From NCBI RefSeq assembly GCF_949987535.1, contig NC_080073.1:90497344-90561343 (forward strand): a DNA stretch of 64,000 nucleotides, read 5' to 3'. This stretch comes from Balaenoptera acutorostrata (Eukaryota; Chordata; Mammalia; Artiodactyla; Balaenopteridae). Of this stretch, positions 10,813 through 23,230 are shown one piece after another. Numbering within the stretch: the stretch's first letter is position 1; the number at the start of each line of letters is the position of its first letter. The position numbers were made by a program, and so were the translations under genes. The notes below the pieces were generated by a model that was not told where the DNA came from, did no database searches, and saw only the letters and a list, made by a program, of their open reading frames with translations.

Positions 10813-12107
10813 AGGGCCACCGTTATCCTCCATTGCAGGAGCGTGGCGTGGAAGACGGAGAAGGGCAGAGCCTCCCACAGCACTTGCCAGCAGGGCCGGG
10901 AGGGTGACGTCCTGTCCCGGGTGCTGTCCTCGCAGCTCTAACCCACGAGGGAGAAGCTACGCCCGCCGTGGCGCTGGCACCTCCTACTCCCGGGCTCTCA
11001 GTCTGTGGGGTGAGCCTTCTGGAAAGGCTCTTAACTAAACCCATCCTATATAAGAAGGGAGACCCGGACACCACCACTTATAAAGAGGAATTCACCTGTC
11101 AGATGTGCCGCGGGCCCTTTTTATGTCTGCCTTCTCTTCCAATACCTAATACCGTTGTAACGCTGCTTTCAAGGAAACTAAAAAGGAAGAAAACAAGTCA
11201 CAGTCACCGCCACGGCTCTGCCCTTGCTCCGCTCTCCGCCTGCCCCTGCCATCTCGCCTCCAGCCACCATGCGCCCCTGCCCCTCTTCTTACTGACGCGT
11301 CAGATCTCGACTGGACAAAACCTCTCTCACCAGCACACAGCCCAGAGGCACTGGGGGCTCCCACTCTGTGGGCTGTGTGTCCTGCTGGCTGGCCCTCATC
11401 ACGGCACTCAGGGCACCTGTGATCCCCCAAGCTCGCACCGTCCCACCAGAAAGTGCGCTCAGTTCAGGCAGAGCTGAACGAGCTGCACAAGAGAACCCGC
11501 TCCAGCAGAAGCCTCGGGCTCTACACAGTTACCAGGAAAGGGGTGCAGGGCGCCTCCCGGCAACTGTATGGCCGGCTGATCCTGAAGCTCCTTGGTGGAG
11601 GAAGACAGGGGCCACCAGGGCTGGGCCTCCTCTAAGGCCCTTTCCTTCTGTGGAGCTAACGCAGACCCGCTGAGAAAACTGCTTGCTAAGAAAACAGGCC
11701 TCCAGGGCCACCCTTATTTGTCCTCCTCACAGCTCTTTCAGCCAAAAGAAACAGACCTGAAGGAAAGGGTACCTAGAAGGTGGTCAATCAACGTTTTCTG
11801 AAGGGATATTTGGGTTTCTACTTGTTCCTTTGCATTCTGTGTTCATATTTTCATATAGTTGCAAGGATCCTTTTCTGGGGAGCTGATGAACTTGCCCTTC
11901 CAACGGAAGAAAGTCACCCTGTTCAGCGGCCTCTCCTGCAGTTCCTCCTCATCAAAAATGTTTATAAATTGTGACACGGTTGCAGAACCAGAGGCATAAC
12001 GATCCAGCAAGAAAGGTGGACGACAAGCTCTGTGTAAAAACACTAAGTAGAAGCAGTGTTTCTGGAACGTTCCCCATGTGTCCAGCAGGGCTCTATTCTC
12101 CATGCTT
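10813..12107. other. GC-rich intron block with a CpG cluster
   Basis: Between 10807 and 10992 I count 15 CpG dinucleotides. A TGACGTCC (CRE-like) site is at 10905-10912 and a TATATAAG at 11047-11054. Sequence stays GC-rich to about 11680. Overlapping open frames on both strands look compositional. Any promoter role is inference only. Confidence 0.4.
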
Positions 12108-12235
12108 TCTCTCCTTTAATCCTCCCAACCGCCCAGTGAAGTAGTTAACACGAGTTTCTCCCAACTTTAAGTATTCACCCAATTTACAGACAGTAGGTGT
12201 AAATGCGGAAGCAGAGGAGAGGCTTGGCTTTAGAC
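12108..12235 (-). repeat. MIR SINE fragment
   Basis: The antisense MIR core is present: 'tttaatcctcccaaccgccc', 'agtgaagtagttaacacgag' and 'caatttacagacagtaggtg'. Confidence 0.65.
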
Positions 12236-14204
12236 GTATTAAGTCTAGCCTGGCAGTTACATATCAGAGATGCATTTATAGTGCAATGCAAAGAAATGAG
12301 AAAAATCAAGGCACTGAATAATTATTAAAATAACTACCAGTATCAAGATTCCTGTCAAACAGACTTTCTCCACTTTACATGGAGGTAATGGTGTTATTCT
12401 GTGTTTCCCTAGAGAAGGCCCTTCCAGGAAAGCCAGCCTCAGGTCAGGCAGAGACATTGCACGCGACCTGTCTTGCAGCTCTGGGCCATGTTGAGACTCT
12501 GTGAACGTGACCTGTGGCTGGCACGTCCCGGGTTTTCTCTGCACACACACGCACACGCCCACATGCACACATACTTGATCTGCTCACATTAGAACATGTT
12601 GCAAAATGCGTTTTAATGAGGAACAGTTGGTCTGGTTCTGCTCAAATAAAAGACATCCCTGTAAGAGAGTTGCCACCTGTCTCCCCAGCTTGCAGTGCAG
12701 CTTCTAAATGAATTCTTCGGTCCCTGCCACCTGCAGGTGTTGCCACGGGCCAGCAATCACATTCCACATGCCAGCTTCCCTTCCTGGACTGACAGACAAC
12801 TTTGTCCCTGTGCTTCATGTCTTTACCGGATACCAGGACGGACAGGGGATTACAGGGGCCAAGGTACCTTCCTCCACTATGCTTCTAGACATTTCTCAAA
12901 CTGGGAGCATCTTAATATCACATAATTAGGAGTGCCCATTATCTCTGAACCAAAGATGGTAGTACTTTCTAGCTCTTGCAGTCTCTGGAAAGAATGTTAT
13001 ATGTATAGTCCATTAGCATTACTGGTATATCGTCATGCTACAGGCTCAACAAATTAAACTTGGAATCAATTACACCTTATCATTTATTTGGGGAGAAAAC
13101 TGACATTTGAAAATCTCTGTCACAGACTCACACGATGACAGCACGGTACTGTCAGCCTTTCTGTATCACTTTTGGGCATGAGCAATTCTAAATCAGCAAT
13201 TATTCATATGTAACTTTTCCTCTTCCCCCTCACCTCAAATGTGTACTTGTTTATCAGATCATTAAAATCGCAAAGAAAAAGTTTTAAACCAGAACACACA
13301 CACACTCTAAAAAAACCACTATTATCTTAGTTTTTTGAATCTTATTTTGGTGATAGCAGAGTAAACCCAAGCCTTTGCTAATAAGGCCAAATATAAATTA
13401 TTAAACTGTCTGCCATACGATCAAATGCATTTCAGATTATATTCTGAATAATTATGGCTTGACGTCCACCAAAGGAACAAATCTGACGTGTCCCTGCGTG
13501 GTCTTGGTGATCCCTCCCTTGCTGGATGCCCAACCCTCTGACTTGAACAGCGCTAAGTGAAAGAAAGAGATAATAATCCTACCAAAACCCAAAGCTCGGC
13601 ACCTGCCCATCCTAATTATTTCCTGTAAGATCGTATTCCACCCTACTCAAGAGATCTGAAAGTAACTCTTAGGCTCTGAACTTCTTTTAATAAATTCAAA
13701 ATATTTCTTATGTGTAAATTTTTCTCATGGCTCAGAGGCACTGTTACAGCTTGAAGTGGAAGCTAACAGGGAGGAAGAAAAAATTGTTTGATATCTTGTA
13801 ACTCCAGATAAACTAGAGTTTAGAATCATCTTTTTCTCAACCAAGCCTGAACATGTGGCCTATGCAGAAAACCTATCGAAACCAAATATGTGATCAATAC
13901 AAGGAAATTGTCTTAAAATATACATTATGCAGCGCGGTACACTATTCGAAAGGAACCTCTAAATCTCCTAGTTTTGAAGAGTTTGCTTTGAATACGAAAT
14001 TATCTCCATAGCGGAAAGGTATCTCTATCGCAAGTGCATTTTATCCCTAAAATATAAACTTCAGGAGGCACCTCTTCACATAAGCATCCCTAACACGCGC
14101 TGCTGCATGAGTCCCTGGTAAGAAGAGATGAACAAAGGTGACTGCTCAGTCTCTGTAATGCCTTCTCAACCCTCCACTGCGGGCTTCTATCTGAATGCCC
14201 TCCT
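12236..14204. other. Intron sequence with no recognised element
   Basis: A CA-rich tract with interruptions is at about 12540-12572. The rest is AT-rich unique sequence with no gene or repeat I can name. Confidence 0.55.
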
Positions 14205-14217
14205 CTTCTTTGACCTT

Positions 14218-14412
14218 TTTTTTTTTTTTTTTAGAGATTTTTTGATGTGGACCATTTTTAAAGTCTTTATTGAATTTGTTACAATATTGCTTCTGTTTTG
14301 TTTTTTTTTTGGCCACGAGGCATGTGGGATCTTAGCTCCCCGACTAGGGATCGAACCGCACACCCTGCATTGGAAGGCGAAGTCTTAACCACTGGACGGC
14401 CAGGGAAGTCCC
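14218..14412 (-). mobile_element. CHR-type SINE, 'ggtccacatc'-tailed form
   Basis: Read on the minus strand it starts 'ggacttccctggccgtccag', has tRNA-like A and B boxes, and ends with 'aataaagactttaaaaatgg', 'tccacatcaaaaaatc' and poly(A). A 13-bp identical duplication, CTTCTTTGACCTT, flanks it at 14205-14217 and 14413-14425. Confidence 0.93.
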
Positions 14413-14425
14413 CTTCTTTGACCTT

Positions 14426-15560
14426 CTTAAGCTTTCTTGAACTTAGCACCAAATGTCCATTCAAATAAGCTTACACTTTCCTGATTTTCGACTTGTTAAC
14501 ACTTACCAAAATAAGAGGGGCGGGGCAGGTAGGGTAGAGAATCAGATCTAAAATTAATAGTATAGTTCTCTCTTCTGCTAACTAAATATCAGCCACAGAT
14601 GTACACACACACACACACACACGTGCGTGCACACAGACCAAAAGGCTCACTTAGAACTATGAAGTCTGTGATCACAACGTTCATGACAGTGGTAGAAATC
14701 AGAACTCATTTGTTCCAAATTACTGGCTGGAAATAAGCATTAGTACAAACTAAAGCTGCTCCACAGGTGTGGCAAAGTTAAAGAAAAAGTAAATTGGGTC
14801 AAAATGCTTCACTGACAATGAAGTCCTTTTGATAATCTCTTAAACCACAACCGAAACCATCCTCGTTGCATGGAGTGTACACCGCAAGCTGTGAACTGGG
14901 ATGCAGATGAACATAACAACTGGGTGCATTAAAGTTAATCTTTAATCAATTCAACTCAAAATAATTACTCCTAAGGATTTTGTCCAAATACGTAACCATG
15001 AGGGTGTGTTGGCAGATGTTTGTGTTTTAAATAACAACAACAACAACAAAAAACCACGGGTGATGTTAACCACTATCACAATGCAAACCTCTCATCCTAA
15101 GTATCATTTTCAGTGACACTGGAAATACGGTTTTAGCATCACTGAGCTCCATGAACTGCATAAAATGAATAAAGGAGATGGCGGGTGCTTTGTTCTGTCT
15201 CAAAGCATCTCACAAATGACGCGCTAACATGTAAAATGTTTCCTTCAGATCACCGTGATGTTTATTCATCTTGCAAAGTTCAGATAAACTAGTTAAGAAA
15301 AATTACATGGTACATACTCACTGTAATTACACTAAACTCAGCCATCTGAAAAAAGTTCACATCTCTACCTATTTTCCTATCACTTCCAAAGTTCTATTAT
15401 GTGTTCTTCCAAATATCCATTCCAAGGTATGCCCATTCTCCCTTTCTACTTTGAATATGGATAGTTTTTTAAAAATAAAAAATGATGATTCTACCAAAAG
15501 TCACTAAAATAACTGAGAGAAGACTAATATTAAGAGATCTAATTATTTATATCACTATAA
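14426..15560. other. Intron sequence with microsatellites
   Basis: A (CA)n tract followed by GTGCGTGC is at about 14603-14634, and an (AAC)n tract at about 15032-15050. Nothing else is recognised. Confidence 0.6.
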
Positions 15561-15564
15561 AAGC

Positions 15565-15915
15565 GTGGCAGGCAGCCTTTCAGATGGCCCCAAACGATCC
15601 TCACCTCCTAGTAGCCACGTCCTTGTGTAACATCTTCCCTGGGACGATGGACTGAACTTACTGACTTGCTTCTAATTAATTACACTCCACATAAATGATG
15701 GGATGTCCCTTCTGAAATTAGGATACTAAAAACTGTGGCTTCTACCTTTCTCACTCTCTCTGTTTGCTTCTTCTGGGGGAAACAAGCTGCCCTATGCAGA
15801 AGCCCTCATGAGAAGGAACTGAGGGAGACTTTCTACCAACAGCCAACAAAGAACTGAGACCTCAAACAACCCGTAAGAAACTGAATCCTGTCATCACCAC
15901 ATGAGTGGTGTCCAA
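15565..15915 (+). repeat. Ancient LTR-like repeat, subfamily undetermined
   Basis: The landmarks 'ggcaggcagcctttcagatg', 'cctcctagtagccacgtcct', 'ttgcttctaattaattacac', 'gcttcttctgggggaaacaa' and 'aactgaatcctgtcatcacc' match a common mammalian LTR-like repeat pattern that I cannot name with certainty. Confidence 0.5.
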
Positions 15916-15924
15916 AATGGGTCT

Positions 15925-16172
15925 CACTGGACTAAAATCAAGTGAGGTGTCGTCCTCCTTCTGGAGGCTCTAGGGACAAATCCATCTCCTTGCCTTTTCT
16001 AGCTTATGTTACTTGGCTTGTGACCCCCTTCCATCTGCAAAGTCAGCATTCTCATCCCTCTGATTCTGTTTCTCTTGGAGCCTTTTCACTTTTAAGGTCT
16101 CTTCTGATGTCACTGGACCCACCTGGATAATCCAGGAAATCTCTTTATTTTGAAGTCAGTACATTAGCAATT
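15925..16172 (-). repeat. Ancient LTR-like repeat, first part, split by L1
   Basis: The antisense block 'aaaatgggtctcactggact', 'tctggaggctctagggacaa', 'cacctggataatccaggaaa' and 'gaagtcagtacattagcaa' breaks off at an L1 and resumes at 21034. Confidence 0.65.
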
Positions 16173-16254
16173 TTTTTAAAGTTTAACTTCTTTTTTTTGT
16201 TAGTTATCTATTTTATACATATTAGAGTACACATGTTAATCCCAATCTCCCAAT

Positions 16255-19200
16255 TCATCCCACCACCACTTCACTCTGTACGACAGTCTCTAGGTCCATC
16301 CATGTCTCTACAAATGACCCAATTTCATTCCTTTTTATGGCTGAGTAATATTCCATTGTGTATATGTACCACTTCTTCTTTATCCATTCGTCTGTCGATG
16401 GGCATTTAGGTTGCTCCCATGACCTGGCTATTGAAAATAGTGCTGCAATGAACATTGGGGTGCATGTGTCTTTTTGAATTATGGTTTTCTCTTGGTGTAT
16501 GCCCAGTAGTGGAATTGCTGGGTCATATGGTAGTTCTATTCTTAGTTTTTTAAGGAATCTCCATACTGTTCTCCATAGTGGCTGTATCAATTCACATTCC
16601 CACCAACAGTGCAAGAGAGTTCCCTTTCCTCCATACCCTCTCCAGCATTTGTTGTTTGTAGATTTTCTGATGGTGCCCATTCTAACCAGTGTCAGGTGAT
16701 ACCTCATTGTAGTTTTGATTTGCATTTCTCTAATAATGAGTGATGTTGAGCACCTTTTCATGTGCCTCTGGGCCATCTGTATGTCTTCTTTGGAGAAATG
16801 TCTATTTATGTCTTCTGCCCATGTTTTGATTGGGTTGTTTGTTTCCTTTTTAAATACTGAGCTGCATGAGTTTATATATTTTGGAGATTAATCCTTTGTC
16901 TGTTGATTCGTTTACAAATATTTTCTCCCATTCTGAGGGTTGTCTTTTCGTCTTGTTTATGGTTTCCTTTGCTGTGCAAAAACCTTTAAGTTTCATTAGG
17001 TCCCATTTGTTTATTGTTTTTATTTCCATTACTCTAGGAGGTGGGTCAAAAAAGATCTTGCTGTGATTTATGTCAAAGAGTGTTCTTCCCATGTTTTCCT
17101 CTAAGAGTTTTATAGTGTCCGGTCTTACATTTAGGTCTTTAATCCATTTTGAGTTGATTTTTGTGTATGGTGTTAGGGAGTGTTCCAATTTCATTCTTTG
17201 ACATGTAGCTGTCCAGTTTTCCCAGCACCACTTATTGAAGAGACTGTCTTTTCTCCACTGTATACCCTTGCCTCCTTTGTCATAGATTAGTTGACCATAG
17301 ATGCACGGGTTTATCTCTGGGCTTTCTATCATGTTCCACTGATCTATATTTCTGTTTTCCTGCCAGTACCATATTTTCTTGATTACTGTAGATTTGCAGT
17401 ATGGTCTGATGTCAGGGAGTCTGATTCCTCCAGCTCCAATTTTTTCCCTCAAGATTGCGTTGGCTATTCGGGGTCTTCTGTGTCTCCATACAAATTTTAA
17501 GACTTTTTTGTTCTAGTTCTGTAAAAAATGCCACTGGTAATCTGATAGGGATTGCACTGAATCTGTAGATTGCCTTGGGTAGTATAGTCATTTTTACAAT
17601 ATTGATTCTTCCAATCCAAGAACATGGCATATCTCTCCATCTGTTTGTGTCATCTTTGATTTCTTTCATCAGTGTCTTATAGTTTTCTGCATACAGGTCT
17701 TTTGTCTCCTTAGGTAGGTTTATTCCTAGGTATTTTATTTTTTTTTTGTTGCAGTGGTGAATGGGATTGCTTCCTTAGTTTCTCTTTCTGATCTTTTGTT
17801 GTTAGTGTATAGGAATGCAAGAGATTTCTGTGCATTAATTTTGTATCCTGCTACTTTACTAAATTCATTGATTAGCTTTAGTAGTTTTCAGGTGGCATCT
17901 TCAGGATTATACATGTATAGTAACGTCATCTGCAAACAGTGACAGTTTTACTTCTTCTTTACCAATGTCTATTCCTTTTATTTATTTTTCTTCTCTGATT
18001 GCCATGGCTAGGACTTCCAAAACTATGTTGAATAATGGTGGCAAGAGTGGACCACCTTGTCTTGTTCCTGATCTTAGAGGAAATGCTTTCAGTTTTTCAC
18101 CATTGAGAATGATGTTTGTTGTGGGTTTGTTGTATATGGCCTTTATTATGTTGAGGTAGGTTCCCTCTATGCCCATTTTCTGGAGAGTTTTTATCATAAA
18201 TGGGTGTTGAATTTTGTCAAAAGCTTTTTCTGCATCTATTGAGATGATCATATCGTTTTTATTCTTCAATTTGTTAATATGTTGTATCACATTGATTGAT
18301 TTGCATATATTGAAGAATCCTTGCATCCCTGGTATAAATCCCACTTGATCATGGTGTATGATCCTTTGAATGTGTTGTTGGATTCTGTTTGCTAGTATTT
18401 TGTTGAGGATTTTTGCATCTATGTTCATCAGTGATATTGGCCTGTAGCTTTCTTTCTTTGTGACATCTTTGTCTGGTTTTGGTGTCAGGGTGATGGTGGC
18501 CTCATAGAGTGAGTTTGGGAGTGTTCCTTCCTCTGCAATTTTTTAGAAGAGTTTGAGAAGGATGGTGTTAGCTGTTCTCTAAATGTTAGAGTTCACCTGT
18601 GAAGCCATCTGGTCCTGCACTTTTGTTTGTTGGAAGATTTTTAATCACAGTTTCAATTTCATTACTTGTGATTGGTCTGTTCATGTTTTTTATTTCTTCC
18701 AGGTTCAGTCTTGGAAGGTTATACCTTTCCAAGAATTTGTCCGTTTCTTCCAGGTTATCCATTTTATTGGCATAGAGTTACTTGTAGTAGTCTCTTACGA
18801 TGCTTTGTATTTCTACGGTGTCCGTTGTAACTTCTCCTTTTCCATTTCTAATTTTATTGATTTGAGTCCTCTCCCTCTTTTTCTTGATGAGTCTGGCTAG
18901 AGGTTTATCAATTTTGTTTATCTTCTCAAAGAACTGGCTTTTAGTTTTATTGATCTCTGCTATTGTTTTCTTTGTTTCTATTTCACTTATTTCTGCTCTG
19001 ATCTTTATGATTTCTTTCCTTCTGCTAACTTTGGGTTTTGTTTGTTCTTCTTTCTCTCTAGTTCCTTTAGGTGTAAGGTTAGATTGTTTGAGACTTTTCT
19101 TTTTCCTTGAGGTAGGATTGTATTGCTATATACCTCCCTTTTAGAACTGCTTTTGCTGCATCCCATAGGTTTTGGATCATTGTGTTTTTGTTGTCATTTG

Positions 19201-20079
19201 TCTCTGGGTATTTTTTGATTTCCTCTTTGAGTTCTTCAGTGATCTCTTGGTTATTTAGTAACATATTGTTTAGCCTCCATGTGTTTGTGTTTTTTACATT
19301 TTTTTCCCTGTAATTGACTTCTAATCTCATAGCATTGTGGTCAGAAAAGATGCTTGATATGATTTCAATTTTCTTAAATTACCGAGGCTTGATTTGTGAC
19401 CCAAGATGTGATCTATCCTGGAGAATGTTCCGCGTGCACTTGAGAAGAAAGTGTAATCTACTGTTTTTGGATGGAATGTCCTATAAATATCAATTAAATC
19501 TATCTGGTCTATTGTGTCATTTAAAGCTTCTGGTTCCTTATTAATCTTCTGTCTGGATGATCTGTCCACTGGTGTAAGTGAGGAGTTAAAGTTCCCCACT
19601 ATTATTGTGTTACTGTCAGTTTCCTCTTTTATAGTTGTTACCATTTGCCTTATGTATTGAGGTGCTCCTACGTTGGGTGCATATATATTTATAACTGTTA
19701 TATCTTCTTCTTGGATTGATCCCTTGATCATTATGTAGTGTCCTTCCTTGTCTCTTGTAACATTCTTTATTTTAAAGTCTGTTTTACCTGACATGAGTAT
19801 TGCTACTCCAGCTTTCTTTTGATTTCCATTTGCATGGAATATCTTTTTCCATCCCCTCACTTTCAGTCTGTATGTGTCCCTAGGTCTGAAGTGGGTCTCT
19901 TGTAGCCAGCATATATATGAGTCTTGTTTTTGTATCCATTCAGCAAGCCTGTGTCTTTTGGTTGGAGCATTTAATGCATTCACGTGTAAGGTAATTATTG
20001 ATATGTATGTTCCTATGACCAGTTTCTTAATTGTTTTGGGTTTGCTTTTGTAGGTCCTTTTCTTCTCTGTGTTTCCCAC
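16255..20079 (-). pseudogene. L1 ORF2 remnant (endonuclease and reverse transcriptase)
   Basis: ORF2 encodes the endonuclease/reverse transcriptase that L1 uses to nick target DNA and copy its RNA. Decayed frames cover it in order. The endonuclease is at 19327-20079 (Q-E-T-H, I-N-I-Y-A-P-N and S-R-I-D-H-I motifs present). The RT palm is at 17982-18428 (T-R-Q-G, D-A-E-K-A-F-D), with F-A-D-D readable at 17925-17936. The C-terminus is at 16255-17452 ([17 protein letters not shown]). The endonuclease G-D-F-N motif reads G-N-F-N, so a catalytic aspartate is lost. At least four frame breaks divide the gene. Confidence 0.9.
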
Positions 20080-20099
20080 TTAGAGAAGTTCCTTTAGCA

Positions 20100-20981
20100 T
20101 TTGTTGTAGAGCTGATTTGGTGGTGCTGAATTCTCTTAGCTTTTGCTTGTCTGTAAAGCTTTTGCTTTCTCTGTTGAATCTGAATGAGATCCTTGCCGGG
20201 TAGGGTAATCTTGGTTTTAGGTTCTTCCCTTTCATCACTTTAAATATATCATGCCACTCCCTTCTGGCTTGTATAGTTTCTGCTGAGAAATCAGCTGTTA
20301 ACCTTATGGGAGGTCCCTTGTATGTTATTTGTTGTTTTTCCCTTGTTGCTTTTAATAATTTTTGTCTTTAATTTTTGTCAGTTTGATTACTATGTGTCTC
20401 AGCATGTTTCTCCTTGGGTTTATTCTTCCTGGGACTCTCTGCGCTTCCTGGACTTGGGTGGCTATTTCCTTTCCCATGTTAGGGAAGTTTTCGACTATAA
20501 TCTCTTCAAATATTTTCTTGGGTCCTTTCTCTCTCTCTTCTCCTTCTGGGACCCCTATAATGCGAATGTTGATGTGTTTAATGTTGTCCCAGAGGTCTCT
20601 TAGGCTGTCTTCATTTCTTTTCATTCTTTTTTCTTTATTCTGTTCTGCAGCAGTGATTTCCACCATTCTGTCTTCCAGGTCACGTATCTGTTCTTCTGCC
20701 TCAGTTATTCTGCTATTGACTCCTTCTAGTGTATTTTTCATTTCAGTTATTGTATTGTTCATCTCTGTTTGTTTGTTCTTTAATTCTTCTAGGTCTTTGT
20801 TAAACATTCCTTGCATCTTCTCGATCTTTGCCTCCATTCTTTTTCTGAGGTCCTGGATCATCTTCACTATAATTATTCTGAATTCTTTTTCTGGACGGTT
20901 GCCTATCTCTACTTCATTTAGTTGTTTTTCTGGGGTTTTATGTTGTTGCTTCATGTGGTACATAGTCCTCTGCCTTTTCAT
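20100..20981 (-). pseudogene. L1 ORF1 remnant (RNA-binding coiled-coil protein)
   Basis: ORF1p is the trimeric RNA chaperone of the L1 particle. The minus-strand frame starts at M-K-R-Q-R (20981) and encodes the N-terminal region, a long heptad-rich coiled coil and the start of the RNA-recognition part (I-R-I-I-G-V-P-E-G). It stops at 20352 through a small deletion after K-I-K-D-K. The C-terminal domain continues out of frame to about 20100 (ending near A-L-Q-Q-M-L-K-E-L). Confidence 0.88.
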
Positions 20982-21033
20982 TTTGTCTATCTTTCTGTGA
21001 ATGTGGTTTTTGTTCCACAGGCTGCAGGATTGT

Positions 21034-21185
21034 AGTCAGTTCATTAGCAAATTTAATTCCACCTGCACTCTTAAATCCCCTGCCTCCCATGTAACCTGAC
21101 ATTCCCAGGTTCCAAGGATCAGGCCATGGGCACCTTTGGGAGGCTGTTATTCCGCGTACCACAGACCCTACGGGTGATAATGTTT
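21034..21185 (-). repeat. Ancient LTR-like repeat, second part
   Basis: It resumes after the L1 with 'ttaattccacctgcactct', 'cccatgtaacctgacattcc', 'ggcacctttgggaggctgtt' and 'ccgcgtaccacagacc', continuing the order broken at 16172. Confidence 0.65.
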
Positions 21186-21565
21186 AGTTGCTGGGTACAT
21201 ACACTTCAGAGAATAACTGCCATACTTCAGAGAACTTGAAGTTTCCTAATCAAAGACCATGAGAAAGAGCCTTAACTTCTAACTTTTAGATTTTTTAATG
21301 TGAAAAATGAGGGGTTTCTTTTGTTTTATTTTTAAAACTAGATCTAACCCTTCCAGTTCCACAACTCAGAAACTAAAAACAAGACATTGAGTTGTAGAGC
21401 TGGGATGACTGGCTCAAAGGCTAAAGCAGCATGTAATTTATGTGGGGCTACAGAAAGAGGGTGGAACGATGTGCAGCTCACAAGCAAAAAAGTCCAGGAT
21501 TTCATAGGTTGGGACAGACTGAATACAGCAATGGTCCCAACTCTTCCTGCTCCCCTAGCTGTGCC
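21186..21565. other. Intron sequence with no recognised element
   Basis: Unique sequence. A short near-repeat 'acttcagagaa' occurs twice around 21205-21240. Confidence 0.5.
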
Positions 21566-21569
21566 TTTT

Positions 21570-21990
21570 GTCACATAACTGCCTAGTGCTTTCCCTGATC
21601 TTGGTCACGTGACTTACTTGGGCCAATGGCATGTTATCAAACATGCTGCATGCCAAGGCTTGAAAAGTTCTTGTGCATTTCTGTTTGCTGTTCCTGTTCC
21701 TCTGCCTTTACCATGAGGACGTTTCCAGGTTAGCCTGCTGTAGGATGAGACACATGGAGCAGAGCTGATTCATCCAAGTCATCCCAGTTGTGGCTACCTG
21801 CCAGCTGCCAGCTGAACCACAGGCATGTCAGCAGCCACATCGAGATCAGAAGACCCGCTCAGAGACCCCACAGCTGACTGCAGATGTGCGAGTGTGCCCA
21901 GTCGAGATAAGCTGAACCCCACTAAGGTTTTGCGGTTGTTATATATGAGGCATTTATAGTGACAATAGCTAACTAATATATAGTATGACC
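21570..21990 (+). repeat. Ancient LTR-like repeat, family undetermined
   Basis: The landmarks 'gtcacgtgacttacttgggc', 'caatggcatgttatcaaaca', 'cctgctgtaggatgagacac', 'atggagcagagctgattcat' and 'agctaactaatata' resemble a common mammalian LTR-like repeat. Another probable member lies at 24890-25160. Confidence 0.45.
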
Positions 21991-22044
21991 AGATATTTGG
22001 TTCTGCAATCTTTTTTAAGTAAGGGATACACGTATATCTCCAGC

Positions 22045-22628
22045 ACAAATATATTCATTCACTCATTCATTCATTCAAGAGACACTGAGTGAGCATTTGC
22101 TCTATGCCAGGCACTATTCCAGACATTATGGACAAAGGAGTGAACAAAGCAAAATAGCTCAGCCCTCATGGATGGCGCTTCCATTTTATTAGCTGGAGAC
22201 AAAGAAACATAGATATTTGGTATGTCTGACGGTGAGATGTACCATGGAGAGAAACAGAGTAAGGACAGGGGGTACTAGGTGTGATAGATGGTGGGGGCTG
22301 CTATCCAACAGAGGGCTCCTCAGGAAGGCCTCATTGATAAGGTGGGTTTCAGCAGAGAACTGAATGGAGGAGAGGACAGACATGACATGTGGGCATCTAA
22401 TAGAAGCACATTCCACGCAGAGGGTCTAGCAAGTGGGAAGGCCCTCCTGAGGGAGCAAACCTGGTGTGTTCACATCTCAGGTGCAGCATGGAGGCCAGTG
22501 TGGCTGGCCCAGTGTGTTCGAGAGGGAAAAGGGTAAATGATGATGTCAGAGAGGCAACGGAGGAGTATGCAAGGCGCTAGGCCTTGTAGGCCACTGCAGG
22601 GCCTTTGGCTTCCACTCTGAGTGTGATG
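22045..22628 (-). repeat. L2 LINE, first part, split by an L1
   Basis: A long antisense L2 match starts with an (ATTC)n tract at about 22052-22077. It continues 'gctctatgccaggcactatt', 'ctcaggaaggcctcattgat', 'ggaggccagtgtggctggcc' and 'aggccttgtaggccactgc'. It stops at 'gtgatgggaaaccc', where an L1 intervenes. Confidence 0.8.
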
Positions 22629-22644
22629 GGAAACCCGAGACTTT

Positions 22645-23230
22645 TTTAAAATATTTTTTACTGTGGTGAGATATATATAACATAAAAATTACCATTTTAA
22701 TCATTTTTAAGTGTACAGTTCAGTGGCAATTACATTTGCCATGTTGTACAACCATCACCACTGTCTATTTCTAAAACTTTTTCATCACTCCAAACAGAAA
22801 ACTCAGTAACTATTAAGAAACAACTCTCTTACCCCCAACCTCTGATAACCTCTAACCTACTTTCTGGCTCTACAGATTTGCCTATTCTAGATCTTGCATA
22901 TAAGTGGAATCATATAATATTTGTTCTTTTGTGCCTGACTTATTTCACTTAGCATAATGTTTTCAAGGTTCATCCATGTGGTAGCATGCTTTAGAACTTC
23001 ATTTCTTTTTATGGCTGAACAAAATTCCATTGTATGTACATATCGACATATCAAAGACATTCTGTTTATCCAGTTATTTGTTGATGGACATTTGGGTTGT
23101 TTCCAGCTTTCGGTTATTGTGAATAATGCTGCTATGAACATTGGCATACAATACAATTGGCAACAAACAGAGCAAGTATCTATTTGAGTGCCTGCTTTTA
23201 ATTCTGCTGGGTACATATCCTAGGTCATAT
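22645..23230 (-). mobile_element. 5'-truncated L1 nested in L2
   Basis: The minus strand carries the L1 ORF2 end and 3' UTR: 'acttatttcacttagcataa' and a frame with P-S-T-N-N-W-I-N and H-T-M-E-F-C-S-A-I-K-R-N-E at 22887-23216. Diverged flanks GGAAACCCGAGACTTTT (22629-22645) and GGAACCCTAGATTTT (23231-23245) are the likely target-site duplication. Confidence 0.82.

Larger units (their letters stand above)
16173..21033 (-). mobile_element. 4.9 kb L1 retrotransposon with both ORF remnants
   Basis: Minus-strand L1 with 3' UTR, ORF2 and ORF1 in order. The ends are fixed by an imperfect target-site duplication: AGTCAGTACATTAGCAA (16154-16170) and AGTCAGTTCATTAGCAA (21034-21050). Only about 50 bp lies upstream of the ORF1 start, so the promoter-bearing 5' UTR is missing. 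Multiple frameshifts and stops make it inactive. The 3' side starts at an A/T-rich tail near 16173-16200. Confidence 0.93.

Noticed and set aside
10968..11477. Plus-strand 169-codon open frame in the GC-rich block
   Set aside because: Overlapping open frames exist on both strands, as expected of GC-rich DNA, and the product has no recognisable domain.
20362..21000. Plus-strand 212-codon open frame
   Set aside because: It is the antisense shadow of the L1 ORF1 coiled-coil region.
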